Notes: generated by a model from the sequence alone, not told the origin. 64,000 nucleotides of DNA from Defluviitalea phaphyphila (GCF_001466305.1 NZ_JWID01000001.1:62001-126000); one strand, 5' to 3'. Numbered from the stretch's first letter, positions 29,001 to 37,146 are shown. Numbers and translations are program-made.

Positions 29001-29596
29001 GCATCCATATCAATTAATTTTTTATATTCTTCATAATCTATTAATTCAACTTTTTGAATTTCATGAGATGTTCTAAAACCATCAAAAAAGTGAAGGAATG
29101 GAACTCTTGCTTTTATAGCACTTAAATGAGCTACAGAAGCTAAATCAATTACTTCTTGAACATTAGTAGATGCAATCATTGCAAATCCTGTTTGACGGCA
29201 AGCCATAACATCAGAGTGATCTCCAAAAATAGAAAGAGCATGACTTGCTACTGCACGAGCACTTACATGAATAACTCCAGGTAATAATTCCCCTGCAACT
29301 TTATACATATTAGGAATCATAAGAAGTAACCCTTGAGAAGCTGTGTATGTAGTTGTTAATGCACCTGCTGCTAAAGAGCCATGAAAAGTTCCTGATGCTC
29401 CAGCTTCAGATTGCATTTCAACAACTTTTACTGTTTGACCAAAAATATTTTTCTTACCATTAGCAGCCCATTCATCAACATGTTCAGCCATAGGTGATGA
29501 TGGTGTAATAGGATAGATACCAGCAACTTCTGTAAATGCATAGGAAACATGAGCAGCTGCTGTATTTCCATCCATAGTCTTCATAACTTTTGACAT
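26060..29596 (-). CDS. nifJ: Pyruvate:ferredoxin (flavodoxin) oxidoreductase, single-chain
   Basis: This enzyme oxidises pyruvate with CoA to acetyl-CoA and CO2 and reduces ferredoxin, the core of anaerobic energy metabolism. The 1,178-residue chain has, in order, domain I with YPITPSSPMAEH, a transketolase C-like part, the gamma domain, two 4Fe-4S motifs (CIQCNQCSYVCP and CTGCGNCAQVCP), a third cluster Cys set beginning CAGCGETPYAKL, and the TPP-binding GDGWAYDIGFGG...N region near the end. I chose the ATG at 29596 because AGGGGG lies just upstream; an earlier in-frame start at 29638 is unsupported. It is monocistronic. Confidence 0.97.
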   Translation of the reverse strand: MSKVMKTMDGNTAAAHVSYAFTEVAGIYPITPSSPMAEHVDEWAANGKKNIFGQTVKVVEMQSEAGASGTFHGSLAAGALTTTYTASQGLLLMIPNMYKVAGELLPGVIHVSARAVASHALSIFGDHSDVMACRQTGFAMIASTNVQEVIDLASVAHLSAIKARVPFLHFFDGFRTSHEIQKVELIDYEEYKKLIDMDAVRAFRKNALNPEHPVLRGTAQNPDIFFQAREASNPFYERVPAIVEDYMNEINKITGRNYGLFNYYGAPDADRVIVAMGSVLDTIEETVDYLNSKGEKVGVVKVRLYRPFSIEHFLKQIPNTVKKIAVLDRTKEPGAVGEPLYVDVCSAYIDKAERPVIVGGRYGLGSKDTTPAQIAAVYENLKSDNPKNGFTIGIVDDVTFKSLPIGEELDVSGENTISCKFWGLGSDGTVGANKNSIKIIGDHTDMYVQAYFAYDSKKSGGVTISHLRFGKDPIRSTYLINKANFVACHNPSYVDKYDMVSDLKEGGTFLLNCGWDLEELDKKLPAKMKRIIAERKINLYTIDGVHIAKEIGLGNRVNTVLQAAFFKLANIIPIEDAVKYMKQAIVDSYGKKGEKIVNMNHAAVDRGIKEIKKIEVPASWANATEAEEEAAATKDVPEFITKILEPMNRQEGDKLPVSAFVGREDGTFPQGTAKYEKRGIAVEIPEWQIDNCIQCNQCSYVCPHAAIRPFLLTEEEANNAPEGFKTKKAIGKGLENYQYKIQVSALDCTGCGNCAQVCPAKNKALVMKPIETQTKEIENWEYAMTLSKKENPLNVNTVKGSQFEQPLLEFSGACAGCGETPYAKLVTQLFGDRMYIANATGCSSIWGGSAPSTPYTVNEKGYGPAWANSLFEDNAEYGFGMYIAVKQIRNRLKDIALEAAELDISDELKAALKDWVENMNNAAGSKKATLTLLPLLEAYDGSNAKAKEIFEEILDKKEFLVKKSQWIIGGDGWAYDIGFGGLDHVLASGEDVNVLVFDTEVYSNTGGQASKASPTGAVAKFAASGKPIKKKDLGRMMMSYGYVYVAQVAMGANQNQLIKALVEAESYPGPSLIIAYAPCINHGIKGGMGCAQIESKKAVEAGYWHLYRYNPLLKEQGKNPFILDSKAPTADYKEYLMNEVRYSALTRTFPEIADKLFEQSEKDAKERFEAYQKLANME

Positions 29597-29632
29597 ATCT
29601 TTACCCCCTTGAAATAAAAATATATTTATATA

Positions 29633-29692
29633 ATACAATAGATAGCGTATATTGTATACATCTATTATATCATATTTAATACATTTAGTAAA
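29633..29692 (-). promoter_or_regulatory. PFOR promoter with downstream inverted repeat
   Basis: On the minus strand TTTACT (29687-29692) and TATAAT (29664-29669) are 17 bases apart. An inverted repeat, ATACAATA (29633-29640) and TATTGTAT (29650-29657) with a 9-base spacer, covers the expected start site and could bind a redox or carbon regulator. It does not match the Rex box known to me. Confidence 0.5.
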
Positions 29693-29879
29693 ATATCTTA
29701 AATATTTTTACTAAAATACCTTTTCCCCTTTGAATTTATTATATTATAAATCTTAAAAAATGCCAACCTTCTAAAAAAGTTTGAAGTTTTATTGGAATAC
29801 TCAATTTTACCTTTAGATTTAATTTATAAAAATTTATAGCCTAAAGATATTATAACATGAAAAATTAATTTATACTATT

Positions 29880-30845
29880 TTAAAAACCTAATAAATCTAA
29901 TAACTTTCTTTCTACATGTCTATTTTCCCCTTTATAAGGAAAATTGTGCATATAGATTGCTGGATTAAAATTTAATTCGATAATACTATGGTTGCCTCTA
30001 TTTGGAAATTCATCTATATTTTTAATTATCATATCAACACCACAAATTTTAGCTCCTACCGCCTTTGTAGCATCTACTGCTATCTTTTTATATTCCTCTC
30101 CTATTATATCTGTAAAATCTATGCTTTCTCCTCCAGTACTTACATTAGAATTTTCTCTTAAATAAACTATTTCTCCTTCTTTAGGAATATAATTAATATC
30201 TTTCCCTTGAGATTTTAAATAATCTAATTCTATTTTCCCTAACTTAATTTTTTCAAAAGGAGTAGTATGGCCTTCCCCTCTTAAAGGATTTTTATTTTTT
30301 TCTTTTACTAATTCTTCAATGGTCTTATTCCCATCTCCTATTACATTAGCAGGAATTCTATGAATTATTCCTACTACTTCTTCACCCATAACTAAAAATC
30401 TGTATTCTTTTCCAGAAATAAATTCTTCAATTAAAACTGTATCATCATACTTTAAGGCTTGTTTTATAGCATCTATATACCATTCTTTAACATTATTTTC
30501 AGGGAGTATTACAACCCCTGTCCCAAAATTTGTATTTTTAGGTTTTATAACTGTTGCTTTATAAGCAAAATTTTCCCAAAATTTTTCTCCTTCTTCTATA
30601 GATTTTACTATTACTCCTTCTGGCACACAAAATCCCGATTCTTTTAAAATAATTTTAGTTACTAATTTATTTTCCATAATAAGGGGTGCAATATATGTAT
30701 CTAATGAAGTCTTTGTGGCTTGTTTTATATATTCTATTTTATTTCCTTTTTTAAGACGAATAAAATTATCCTGTTCATCTAATATATCTACTTCTATATT
30801 TCTATTTTTGGCTTCTTCTATAAGAATTTTTGTAGAAAGTTCCAT
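29880..30845 (-). CDS. ATP-grasp glutathione synthetase, GshF C-terminal-domain type
   Basis: This 321-residue protein corresponds to the ATP-grasp half of the bifunctional GshF enzyme, which joins gamma-glutamylcysteine and glycine to glutathione. Visible motifs are TVIKPKNTNFGTGVVI (ATP-binding), LIEEFISGKEYRFLVMG, NPLRGEGHTTPFEKI and VDMIIKN...IELNFNPAIYMHNFP (metal ligands). It follows gshA by 15 bases, in the same frame, with its own AGGAGGT site in the gap. Fused GshF proteins are about 750-790 residues, equal to this gene plus the preceding one. Confidence 0.88.
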   Translation of the reverse strand: MELSTKILIEEAKNRNIEVDILDEQDNFIRLKKGNKIEYIKQATKTSLDTYIAPLIMENKLVTKIILKESGFCVPEGVIVKSIEEGEKFWENFAYKATVIKPKNTNFGTGVVILPENNVKEWYIDAIKQALKYDDTVLIEEFISGKEYRFLVMGEEVVGIIHRIPANVIGDGNKTIEELVKEKNKNPLRGEGHTTPFEKIKLGKIELDYLKSQGKDINYIPKEGEIVYLRENSNVSTGGESIDFTDIIGEEYKKIAVDATKAVGAKICGVDMIIKNIDEFPNRGNHSIIELNFNPAIYMHNFPYKGENRHVERKLLDLLGF

Positions 30846-30860
30846 TTTTACCTCCTGAAT

Positions 30861-32264
30861 TTATTTTATTTGTTTATTTAATATAGCTCGTCTAAGACCA
30901 AATTCTAAAAAAGTTTCATTACATTTATGCATTTCATTAATAATTTTAGAAGATAATATTCCTGATGTATTTAATACCTTTTCATATTCTTTATTAATTA
31001 TATATTCATATTTTTTGTATTTTTGGCATTTATCCATAAATATTGCAATATCCCTGATTTTTCTAAAAATATCTTTGCTCCAATTTTTTAAATTAATTTT
31101 ACTACCATCATAATTTTCTAATATTAAATTATCTTTTCTTCCATAAAGAGACACTAAATCATGATTTCTATTAATTTTTTTCATTATTTCTTTACTTATT
31201 TTTTCTGAAGTTTCAAATAAACAAAAGAGCATAAAAACATGCATAAAATATAATTGATCTATAGAAATCCCTGTTTTTTCAAAAGGATTAATATCTAAAA
31301 CTCTAACTTCTATATACTTTATTCCCCTTTTTTGTAAGGCTTGCAAAGGAGTTTCTCCCTTATTAGTAGCTTGTTTAAATCTGATACAAGAATATAACTC
31401 TCCTTCTGTTTGAAGAATATTATCATTTAATTGAATTTGTTCACCATTCTTATAAATACCTAACTTTGTGAATTGGGGATTTTTTGTATTTAACAATTTT
31501 TTTACATCTTTTATATGTTCTGATAAACTATTATAACTTATATAATATTTATCTCTAGATATGTTTCCATATCCTAGTGGACTAACTCTTATTGATGTAG
31601 CGAAACTCAAATCTTGATTATTAAACGAACCAAAACTATTATCAAAATTTGGCGAAGCTCCAAAAAGATATATTAAAAGCCAACGATATTTTAAAAAATT
31701 TCTTGCCATACAAAAATAAATTTCATCTATAAATTGTCTTTTATTTTTACCTTGTCCAAAATGTTCAAATAAATAATCAATAATTTTATTTCCTAAAGAA
31801 AAATTATAATGAATACCTGATATCATCTGCATCTTTTTACCATATCTTATGGCTAAACCTCTTCTATATATTTCTTTTATCTTTCCTTCCTCTGTGTTAT
31901 TAAATTTTGCAATAGGTATATCTTCTTCTTTAGGAAGTCTTGGTGGCATACTCATGGACCATAATATTTCATCTTTAAGAATTTCTTCTGTTTTTATATG
32001 CAAACTTTTTAATTCTTCATAAACTTTTTCTAAAGAGTTATATGGAAATGTAATAAACTCTAATTGACTTTCACCAAAATCCGTAGTAATATTAGGATTT
32101 TCTAATTTATCTCCTAATTCTTTTGGATGATTGGTTAAAGCAATATCTCCTGTATTAGTTATCCTGTGAGTTTCCCTTTCTAATCCCCACATTCCATCTA
32201 ATAATAAGTTAACTTTATTATCACTATCAAATAAATTTAGTATTTTATAAAAATTCCAAGTCAT
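30861..32264 (-). CDS. gshA: Glutamate-cysteine ligase, GshF N-terminal-domain type
   Basis: This 467-residue protein makes gamma-glutamylcysteine, the first step of glutathione synthesis. It has the GshF-type opening GMWGLERETHRIT, TDFGESQLEFITFP, MSMPPRLP, SGIHYNFSLG and the later RKDNLILENYDGS. GAGGG lies five bases before the ATG. The stop codon is separated from the ATP-grasp gene by 15 in-frame bases. This resembles a bifunctional enzyme cut into two chains rather than unrelated gshA and gshB genes. The cell likely makes glutathione. Confidence 0.9.
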   Translation of the reverse strand: MTWNFYKILNLFDSDNKVNLLLDGMWGLERETHRITNTGDIALTNHPKELGDKLENPNITTDFGESQLEFITFPYNSLEKVYEELKSLHIKTEEILKDEILWSMSMPPRLPKEEDIPIAKFNNTEEGKIKEIYRRGLAIRYGKKMQMISGIHYNFSLGNKIIDYLFEHFGQGKNKRQFIDEIYFCMARNFLKYRWLLIYLFGASPNFDNSFGSFNNQDLSFATSIRVSPLGYGNISRDKYYISYNSLSEHIKDVKKLLNTKNPQFTKLGIYKNGEQIQLNDNILQTEGELYSCIRFKQATNKGETPLQALQKRGIKYIEVRVLDINPFEKTGISIDQLYFMHVFMLFCLFETSEKISKEIMKKINRNHDLVSLYGRKDNLILENYDGSKINLKNWSKDIFRKIRDIAIFMDKCQKYKKYEYIINKEYEKVLNTSGILSSKIINEMHKCNETFLEFGLRRAILNKQIK

Positions 32265-32334
32265 AAAAACCCTCTATTCATATATATATTATAATTATAT
32301 TATATATAAATTTATCAAATTATCCAATGAAAAA

Positions 32335-32354
32335 AGTTCTCATAAAAGAGAACT
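32335..32354 (-). terminator. Terminator of arsRC
   Basis: A 7-bp stem (AGTTCTC and GAGAACT) with a 6-base loop is followed on the minus strand by a run of six U. Confidence 0.75.
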
Positions 32355-32379
32355 ATTACATATAAATTTGTTAAAAATA

Positions 32380-32796
32380 TTATTTTTCTAAATTAATTTC
32401 TTTGTTTTTAATTCTTCTTGCTAAATCTTTTACTTTTTCTTCTATGATCTTTGCAGTTTTTATGAATTCTTCATCGGATTTCCCTGATGGGTCTTCTAAT
32501 CCCCAATCTTCTTCATATTTTGAAGGTAAATAAGGACAAACCACATTACATCCCATCTTAATTACAATATCTACCTTTGGGATATCTGTTAATAATTTAG
32601 ACTTTTGAGTTTTATTCATATCTACATTATATAATTTTTTAATAATTCTCACTGCATCTTGATTAATCTGATCTTTTAATTGAGTCCCAGCAGAATAAGA
32701 TTCAAATACATCTGAAGCAAAAAGTTTTCCTAAAGCTTCCGCCATTTGAGACCTACAAGAATTATGCACACATATAAAAGCCACCTTCGGTTTCAT
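32380..32796 (-). CDS. arsC: Arsenate reductase ArsC, LMW-phosphatase fold
   Basis: This 138-residue enzyme reduces arsenate to arsenite. The P-loop CVHNSCRSQ has nucleophile C9 and C14, and the relay cysteines C83 and C87 lie in MGCNVVCP, matching the thioredoxin-coupled Gram-positive type. It follows the ArsR gene by 18 bases. No ArsB or Acr3 arsenite pump is nearby, so arsenite export must come from elsewhere, or the enzyme serves as a small phosphatase. Confidence 0.9.
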   Translation of the reverse strand: MKPKVAFICVHNSCRSQMAEALGKLFASDVFESYSAGTQLKDQINQDAVRIIKKLYNVDMNKTQKSKLLTDIPKVDIVIKMGCNVVCPYLPSKYEEDWGLEDPSGKSDEEFIKTAKIIEEKVKDLARRIKNKEINLEK

Positions 32797-32814
32797 TATA
32801 ATACCTCCATAATT

Positions 32815-33183
32815 TTATTTAAAATATAATTTTCCACATTTTAAATCATCACAACTTACTCCACTATCTTTATATCTTTTTAATTTTTTATAGTCTTTAT
32901 TATATGGTTCAAGTTTAAAAGTATTATGACTTAATATTTCATTTATAAAAGGATATTCTTTTATAGTATCCTCATTAAGTTTGTAATATACATACTTTGC
33001 TACTTTATAATGGTTTACTATTTTAGCATTAGTTAGTTTATTTAGATGTCTTGACACATTTGATTGACTCATACTAAGCAAAATTTCTAACTCGCAAACA
33101 CACAAATCTCCATATTTTAAAAGATTTAATATTCTTATTCTATTTTCATCAGAAAGAGCTTTTAAAATCTGTATTAAGTTCAA
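32815..33183 (-). CDS. arsR: ArsR-family metalloregulator
   Basis: This 122-residue winged-helix repressor has the metal motif DLCVCELE (C28 and C30) in the recognition region and HTH residues MSQSNVSRHLNKL. Metal binding would release DNA. A C-terminal extension contains two further cysteines (SCDDLKC), perhaps a third-ligand site. It heads an operon with arsC. AGGAGG lies before the ATG. An inverted repeat ATGAA-N4-TTCAT (33205-33218) in its promoter is a plausible operator. Confidence 0.88.
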   Translation of the reverse strand: MNLIQILKALSDENRIRILNLLKYGDLCVCELEILLSMSQSNVSRHLNKLTNAKIVNHYKVAKYVYYKLNEDTIKEYPFINEILSHNTFKLEPYNKDYKKLKRYKDSGVSCDDLKCGKLYFK

Positions 33184-33204
33184 ATCTTCTCCTCCTTAAC
33201 TCAT

Positions 33205-33218
33205 ATGAACGTATTCAT
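33205..33218 (-). promoter_or_regulatory. Candidate ArsR operator
   Basis: ATGAA and TTCAT are separated by four bases, upstream of arsR. The flanking TCATATG also occurs twice (33201 and 33225 region). ArsR boxes typically contain such short inverted halves; binding is inferred. Confidence 0.35.
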
Positions 33219-33417
33219 TTTTAATCATATGTTACTTTTATAATACTTAATTTTTGTTCATTAGTCAACATATTTATAATTTTTCTATTTAAAATTACAA
33301 TTTTTTATTTTAATTCTTTATTTATTTAAAATTTAATATTTTTCAATTTTTAATCAAAATTTTTATTGGAAATCATATAATGTAAATGTATATTTTTATA
33401 AATAAAGGAGGTCAAAA

Positions 33418-34875
33418 ATGAGAAAATTTTATACTATTATTCTTATTTTATTTTTAACTCTAAGTACTTTTAATGAAAAAATGAATGTTTACGCTACTTC
33501 TACTGAAACAAATAATATATATGTATCTACAAATGATGAATTAGAAGATGCGGTAAATAATGCTGTACCAGGTGATACAATTATTGTGGCAGATGGAAGT
33601 TATGAAGCTTTTAAAATTAAAAATAAAATTGGAACAGAAGATGCTCCTATTACAATAACTGCTGAAAATACATTAGGTGCAACCTTTGATGAAGGACAAT
33701 TACACTTTTATGAATGTGAATATATTGTTTTTAAAGGCTTTGGAATCTATACAGATTCAGAAATTAAAATCGAGGGGTCCAATCATATACGTTTAACAAA
33801 TAATCATATAAGATTAAATGAAGAAGATACGGATTCTTTAAAATGGATTAGAATTTATGGAGAAAACAGTGGTTATAATCAAATAGATCATAATATATTT
33901 GATGAAAAAACAAAACTTGGAAATTTTATTACCATTGATGGAACAAATGAAGATGATCATGGTTCTTGTGTTTCTTCTCAATATGATGTTATTGAATATA
34001 ATTATTTCTATAACATTGGTCCACGGGCAGATAATGAAATGGAAGCTATCCGGGTTGGTTGGAGTGAAATGTCTGAATCAAGTGGCTATACAACTATTCA
34101 ATATAATCTATTTGAAGAATGTGATGGTGACCCTGAAATTATATCTATTAAAACTTGCGATAATATAGTTAGATATAATACCTTTAGATCTTGTCAAGGA
34201 GTAGTAAGTTTAAGACACGGTAATCGCAATGAAGTATATGGGAATTTCTTCTTTGGAGAAGGTAAAGAAGGAACTGGTGGTATTCGTGTTTATGGTTCCG
34301 ACCATAAAATATATAATAATTATATGGAAGGATTAACTGGTAGTGGATACTCTGCACCTATAATCTTAGATGGTGGAGATGTTGACACTAGTGGAGCTTT
34401 AAATAAACATTTTAGAGTATACAGAGCTGAAGTTGTTAATAATACAATAGTAAACTGTGATTATGGTATAGAAATAGGTACAAATTATTCTTATGCTCCT
34501 TCTGATTGTATCATTGCTAATAATCTAATTGTAAATTCAGAAAATGAAGCCATTGCAGAGTATAATGAACCAGTAAATATGACATATGAAGGAAATATAG
34601 TATCAGGTTCTGGAGATATTATCACATTTTCTTCTATAACTGATGATGAAATTAAATTTGTAGAAGAAGTTGAATTAGAATTAAGTAATGATGGACTTTA
34701 TAGATTAAAACAAGATAGTGTATCAATAGATTCCTCTGTTGGAAATTATTCATATGTCACAATAGATATGGATGGACAGTCAAGATCTTTAGCTGATGTA
34801 GGAGCCGATGAATTTTCTTCTGACGATATTGTTATATATCCTTTAACTTCGTCAGATGTAGGTATAGATAATTAA
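33418..34875 (+). CDS. Secreted PL6-family polysaccharide lyase (alginate or chondroitin B lyase type)
   Basis: This 485-residue parallel beta-helix protein has a signal peptide (about 1-26, ending VYA). The family catalytic pair is visible as K245 (ISIKT) and R266 (SLRHG), 21 residues apart, exactly as in chondroitinase B. Short repeats of the NxIxYNxF kind run through the helix. PL6 enzymes cleave alginate or dermatan sulfate by beta-elimination at uronic acids. It is a lone gene on the plus strand with AAGGAGG before the ATG. It may act together with the giant lyase at 47464, although no shared operator is seen. Confidence 0.85.
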   Translation: MRKFYTIILILFLTLSTFNEKMNVYATSTETNNIYVSTNDELEDAVNNAVPGDTIIVADGSYEAFKIKNKIGTEDAPITITAENTLGATFDEGQLHFYECEYIVFKGFGIYTDSEIKIEGSNHIRLTNNHIRLNEEDTDSLKWIRIYGENSGYNQIDHNIFDEKTKLGNFITIDGTNEDDHGSCVSSQYDVIEYNYFYNIGPRADNEMEAIRVGWSEMSESSGYTTIQYNLFEECDGDPEIISIKTCDNIVRYNTFRSCQGVVSLRHGNRNEVYGNFFFGEGKEGTGGIRVYGSDHKIYNNYMEGLTGSGYSAPIILDGGDVDTSGALNKHFRVYRAEVVNNTIVNCDYGIEIGTNYSYAPSDCIIANNLIVNSENEAIAEYNEPVNMTYEGNIVSGSGDIITFSSITDDEIKFVEEVELELSNDGLYRLKQDSVSIDSSVGNYSYVTIDMDGQSRSLADVGADEFSSDDIVIYPLTSSDVGIDN

Positions 34876-34968
34876 CAATTTTTTAGTTCTAAGGGGATAT
34901 TTATTTTTTAATATATTCCCTTAATTTTTATTTACCTACTTTTTTATCTATATTCTTAAATAAAAATA

Positions 34969-34984
34969 GCCTCTTTTATGAGGC
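34969..34984 (-). terminator. Terminator of the DUF134/Mrp operon
   Basis: A 5-bp GC-rich stem (GCCTC and GAGGC) with a 6-base loop is followed on the minus strand by a U-rich run. Confidence 0.6.
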
Positions 34985-34998
34985 CTGTAAAAATTTAT

Positions 34999-35421
34999 CT
35001 ATCTATGACAAAATCTATTTCTTTTTTGACAAATAATTTCTTTAGAACCACAGTGAGGACAAATATGTCTATTATGTTCATCATTTAAATCATAAATTTC
35101 TCCACAATTTAAACATTTAAATTTACATGAACCTAAAGTATAGTTTCCTCCACTTATGTGTATTGCATTTCCCTTAGTTAAAGCTATAGTTACTTTTTTT
35201 CTTGCACTATCTATAATATTTTGAAAAGTTTGTCTTGAAACCTGCATTTTCTTCGCACATTCTTCTTGATTAAGTTCTTCAATATCTTTTAATCTCATAG
35301 CTTCGAGTTCTTCAACTTTAAGAATAATTTCTTCTATGTCACATTTTCTTTTTCCTAATGGTATAAAATAAGTATTTTCTGGGAAAAATTCTACTTTTCT
35401 ACATTTTATTGGCCTTGGCAT
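34999..35421 (-). CDS. DUF134-family DNA-binding protein with zinc ribbon
   Basis: This 140-residue protein has an HTH domain (about 40-90, ECAKKMQVSRQTFQNIIDSARKK, in parts) like sigma region 4, and a C-terminal ribbon with CLNCG and CPHCG. DUF134 members regularly sit beside NifX-like and Mrp-like genes in anaerobes. It is the last gene of this operon and overlaps the Fur gene by 16 bases. It is probably an operon regulator; its ligand is unknown. Confidence 0.85.
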   Translation of the reverse strand: MPRPIKCRKVEFFPENTYFIPLGKRKCDIEEIILKVEELEAMRLKDIEELNQEECAKKMQVSRQTFQNIIDSARKKVTIALTKGNAIHISGGNYTLGSCKFKCLNCGEIYDLNDEHNRHICPHCGSKEIICQKRNRFCHR

Positions 35422-35891
35422 TTATTTACCTCCCTGCATCTTTTACACAATCCAATAAGCATTATATTAATATCATATATTTCCAGTTCATTCTTGTCTT
35501 CTATAACATTATTTAATTTCAAATATTCTAAGGAAATATCTTTTTCATCAATATCTATTATATCATGACATTGGATACATTTAAAATGTATATGCAGGGG
35601 TTTTTTACTATACATTTTTAATTCGTAATAACTTACTCCATCCACTACAATTTCTTTTATTATTCCCATATTACTAAATATTTTTACATTCCTATATATT
35701 GTAGCAAGACCAATATTCGTCCCTTTTAATCTATCATATATCTCTTCCACACTTAAATGCTTATTAGCAAGAAAAAATTCATTAATAATTAATTCTCTTT
35801 GTTTTGTAAATTTAAATCCATGTTTTTCTATTATTTTTTTAATTTTATCATAATATTCTACTATCAAAATATTATTTATCCCCCCGCTCAT
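35406..35891 (-). CDS. Fur-family metalloregulator
   Basis: This 161-residue protein has a Fur winged-helix domain (KFTKQRELIINEFF, HLSVEEIYDRL, LATIYRNVKIFSNMGIIKE) and a dimerisation domain with HIHFKCIQCHDIIDID and late CKRC, fitting the structural zinc site. The start is uncertain: the ATG at 35891 has a weak AAGG, and a TTG about 27 bases later follows GGGGGG. Sitting inside a metal-cluster operon, it may sense iron, peroxide or another metal for that operon rather than act globally. Confidence 0.88.
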   Translation of the reverse strand: MSGGINNILIVEYYDKIKKIIEKHGFKFTKQRELIINEFFLANKHLSVEEIYDRLKGTNIGLATIYRNVKIFSNMGIIKEIVVDGVSYYELKMYSKKPLHIHFKCIQCHDIIDIDEKDISLEYLKLNNVIEDKNELEIYDINIMLIGLCKRCREVNKCQGQ

Positions 35892-35905
35892 AAATACCTT
35901 TTTAA

Positions 35906-36262
35906 CTATTCATTACAGTGTCCTGCATGTTGATGTTCCCTACATACACTTCCTGTTGATCTTAATTCATTTTTTAAATATTTATCTATAACTTCATCAC
36001 TAACCCCTTCCACTCCTACTATTACTTCTATATTATTTTGATTAAATAACTGTTGGGCTGTTTCACCCATACCTCCAGAAATTATAACATTTATGCCTAA
36101 TTCATTTAAATATTTAGGCAAAAATCCTGGTCTGTGTCCTGGGTTTTTAACAAACTCTTTATTTTTTATCTTATTTTCTTCTACTTCATATACTGTAAAT
36201 CCTTCACAATGTCCAAAATGTCCACTAACCATTTTTCCTTCACTAGCAACTGCTATTTTCAT
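35906..36262 (-). CDS. NifX/NifB-like cofactor-binding domain protein, 118 residues
   Basis: This protein has the dinitrogenase iron-molybdenum cofactor-binding fold: MKIAVASEGKMVSGHFGHCEGFTVY, then VIISGGMGETAQQLF. The tail contains CREHQHAGHC, a possible metal-binding site. The same fold holds Fe-Mo or Cu-Mo clusters in NifX, NafY and the orange protein. AAGGAGG precedes the ATG. It ends just before the Fur gene in the same operon. No nif structural genes are here, so a cluster carrier outside nitrogen fixation is likelier. Confidence 0.87.
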   Translation of the reverse strand: MKIAVASEGKMVSGHFGHCEGFTVYEVEENKIKNKEFVKNPGHRPGFLPKYLNELGINVIISGGMGETAQQLFNQNNIEVIVGVEGVSDEVIDKYLKNELRSTGSVCREHQHAGHCNE

Positions 36263-36279
36263 TTTTAAATTCCTCCTTC

Positions 36280-37146
36280 TTAAAAATTATTTTTTATTTG
36301 ATTTATATGTTCTTTAATATTTTCCCACATACTTCTTATAGCTTTATTAGCCATACTATTTTCATAATAAATAATAGGTTTTAATTCATTAATTGACTTT
36401 ATAACTGTATCATCATAAGGAATTTTACCTACCAAATGCACATGATTTTCTTCACAGAATTTTTCAATATTTTCCGACATTACTTTGTTTATATCATATT
36501 TGTTTATACATACTAATGTAAGAATTCCAAAATGATTACAAAGTTCCATTACCCTTATAAAATCTTCCATTCCTGACTGAGTTGGTTCTGTAACAATAAG
36601 TACAGCATCGCTACCTGTAATAGATGAAATTACAGGGCATCCAATACCTGGAGAACCATCTATAATAATAAGGGTATTATCCTCTGTAACCTCTCTTATA
36701 TTTTGACGAAGTTTAGTAATTAATTTCCCTGAGCCTTCAGCACCTATCTCCATATCAGCTCTTGAAATAACACCTTTTTTAGTTTTTGTTATATAAGTAT
36801 TAGCAGTTTTATAATCTTCTAAAGTAATGGCATTTTGAGGACAAACTAAAACACAAGCTCCACATCCTTCACATTTAAAAGAATTTATTATGCCATTTTC
36901 TATAGCATCAAATCGACATATATTTTCACAAGTCTTACATCCGTTACAAATTTCTTTATTAATAACTGCTTTTTTTTCTCCATAAAAAACTTCTTTTTTT
37001 ATATCTATTCCTTTATGAAAAAGATATAGATTAGGAGCATCCACATCACAATCTGCCTTAGCCACATCTTTAGCCAGCTCAGATAATGATAATGCTATTG
37101 TAGTTTTACCGGTGCCACCCTTTCCACTTATTACTGTTAGTTCCAA
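36280..37146 (-). CDS. MinD/Mrp-type ATPase with two ferredoxin clusters (paralogue 1)
   Basis: This 288-residue P-loop ATPase has a deviant Walker A motif (ISGKGGTGKTT) and an inserted ferredoxin domain (about 60-110) with CNGCKTCENIC and CEGCGACVLVCP, each completing a 4Fe-4S set. DGSPGIGCPV marks Walker B and switch II. Such ATPases are paired with NifX-like proteins in anaerobes, including the orange protein complex of Desulfovibrio. It overlaps the second ATPase by 10 bases. It probably moves or assembles metal clusters using ATP. Confidence 0.88.
   Translation of the reverse strand: MELTVISGKGGTGKTTIALSLSELAKDVAKADCDVDAPNLYLFHKGIDIKKEVFYGEKKAVINKEICNGCKTCENICRFDAIENGIINSFKCEGCGACVLVCPQNAITLEDYKTANTYITKTKKGVISRADMEIGAEGSGKLITKLRQNIREVTEDNTLIIIDGSPGIGCPVISSITGSDAVLIVTEPTQSGMEDFIRVMELCNHFGILTLVCINKYDINKVMSENIEKFCEENHVHLVGKIPYDDTVIKSINELKPIIYYENSMANKAIRSMWENIKEHINQIKNNF

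Noticed and set aside
29688-29720. A hairpin (TTAGTAAAATAT with ATATTTTTACTAA) as terminator of the glutathione operon
   Set aside because: It has a bulge and no U run on the minus strand, and overlaps the PFOR -35; not strong enough to call.
30846-30860. A sequencing error splitting a fused gshF
   Set aside because: The gap carries a strong AGGAGGT at the right distance from an ATG, which an artefact would not explain. I keep it as two genes, although one base change cannot be excluded.
33372-33388. A LacI operator half-site (GGAAATC) upstream of the PL6 gene
   Set aside because: The second half is missing, so it is not a palindrome and may be chance.
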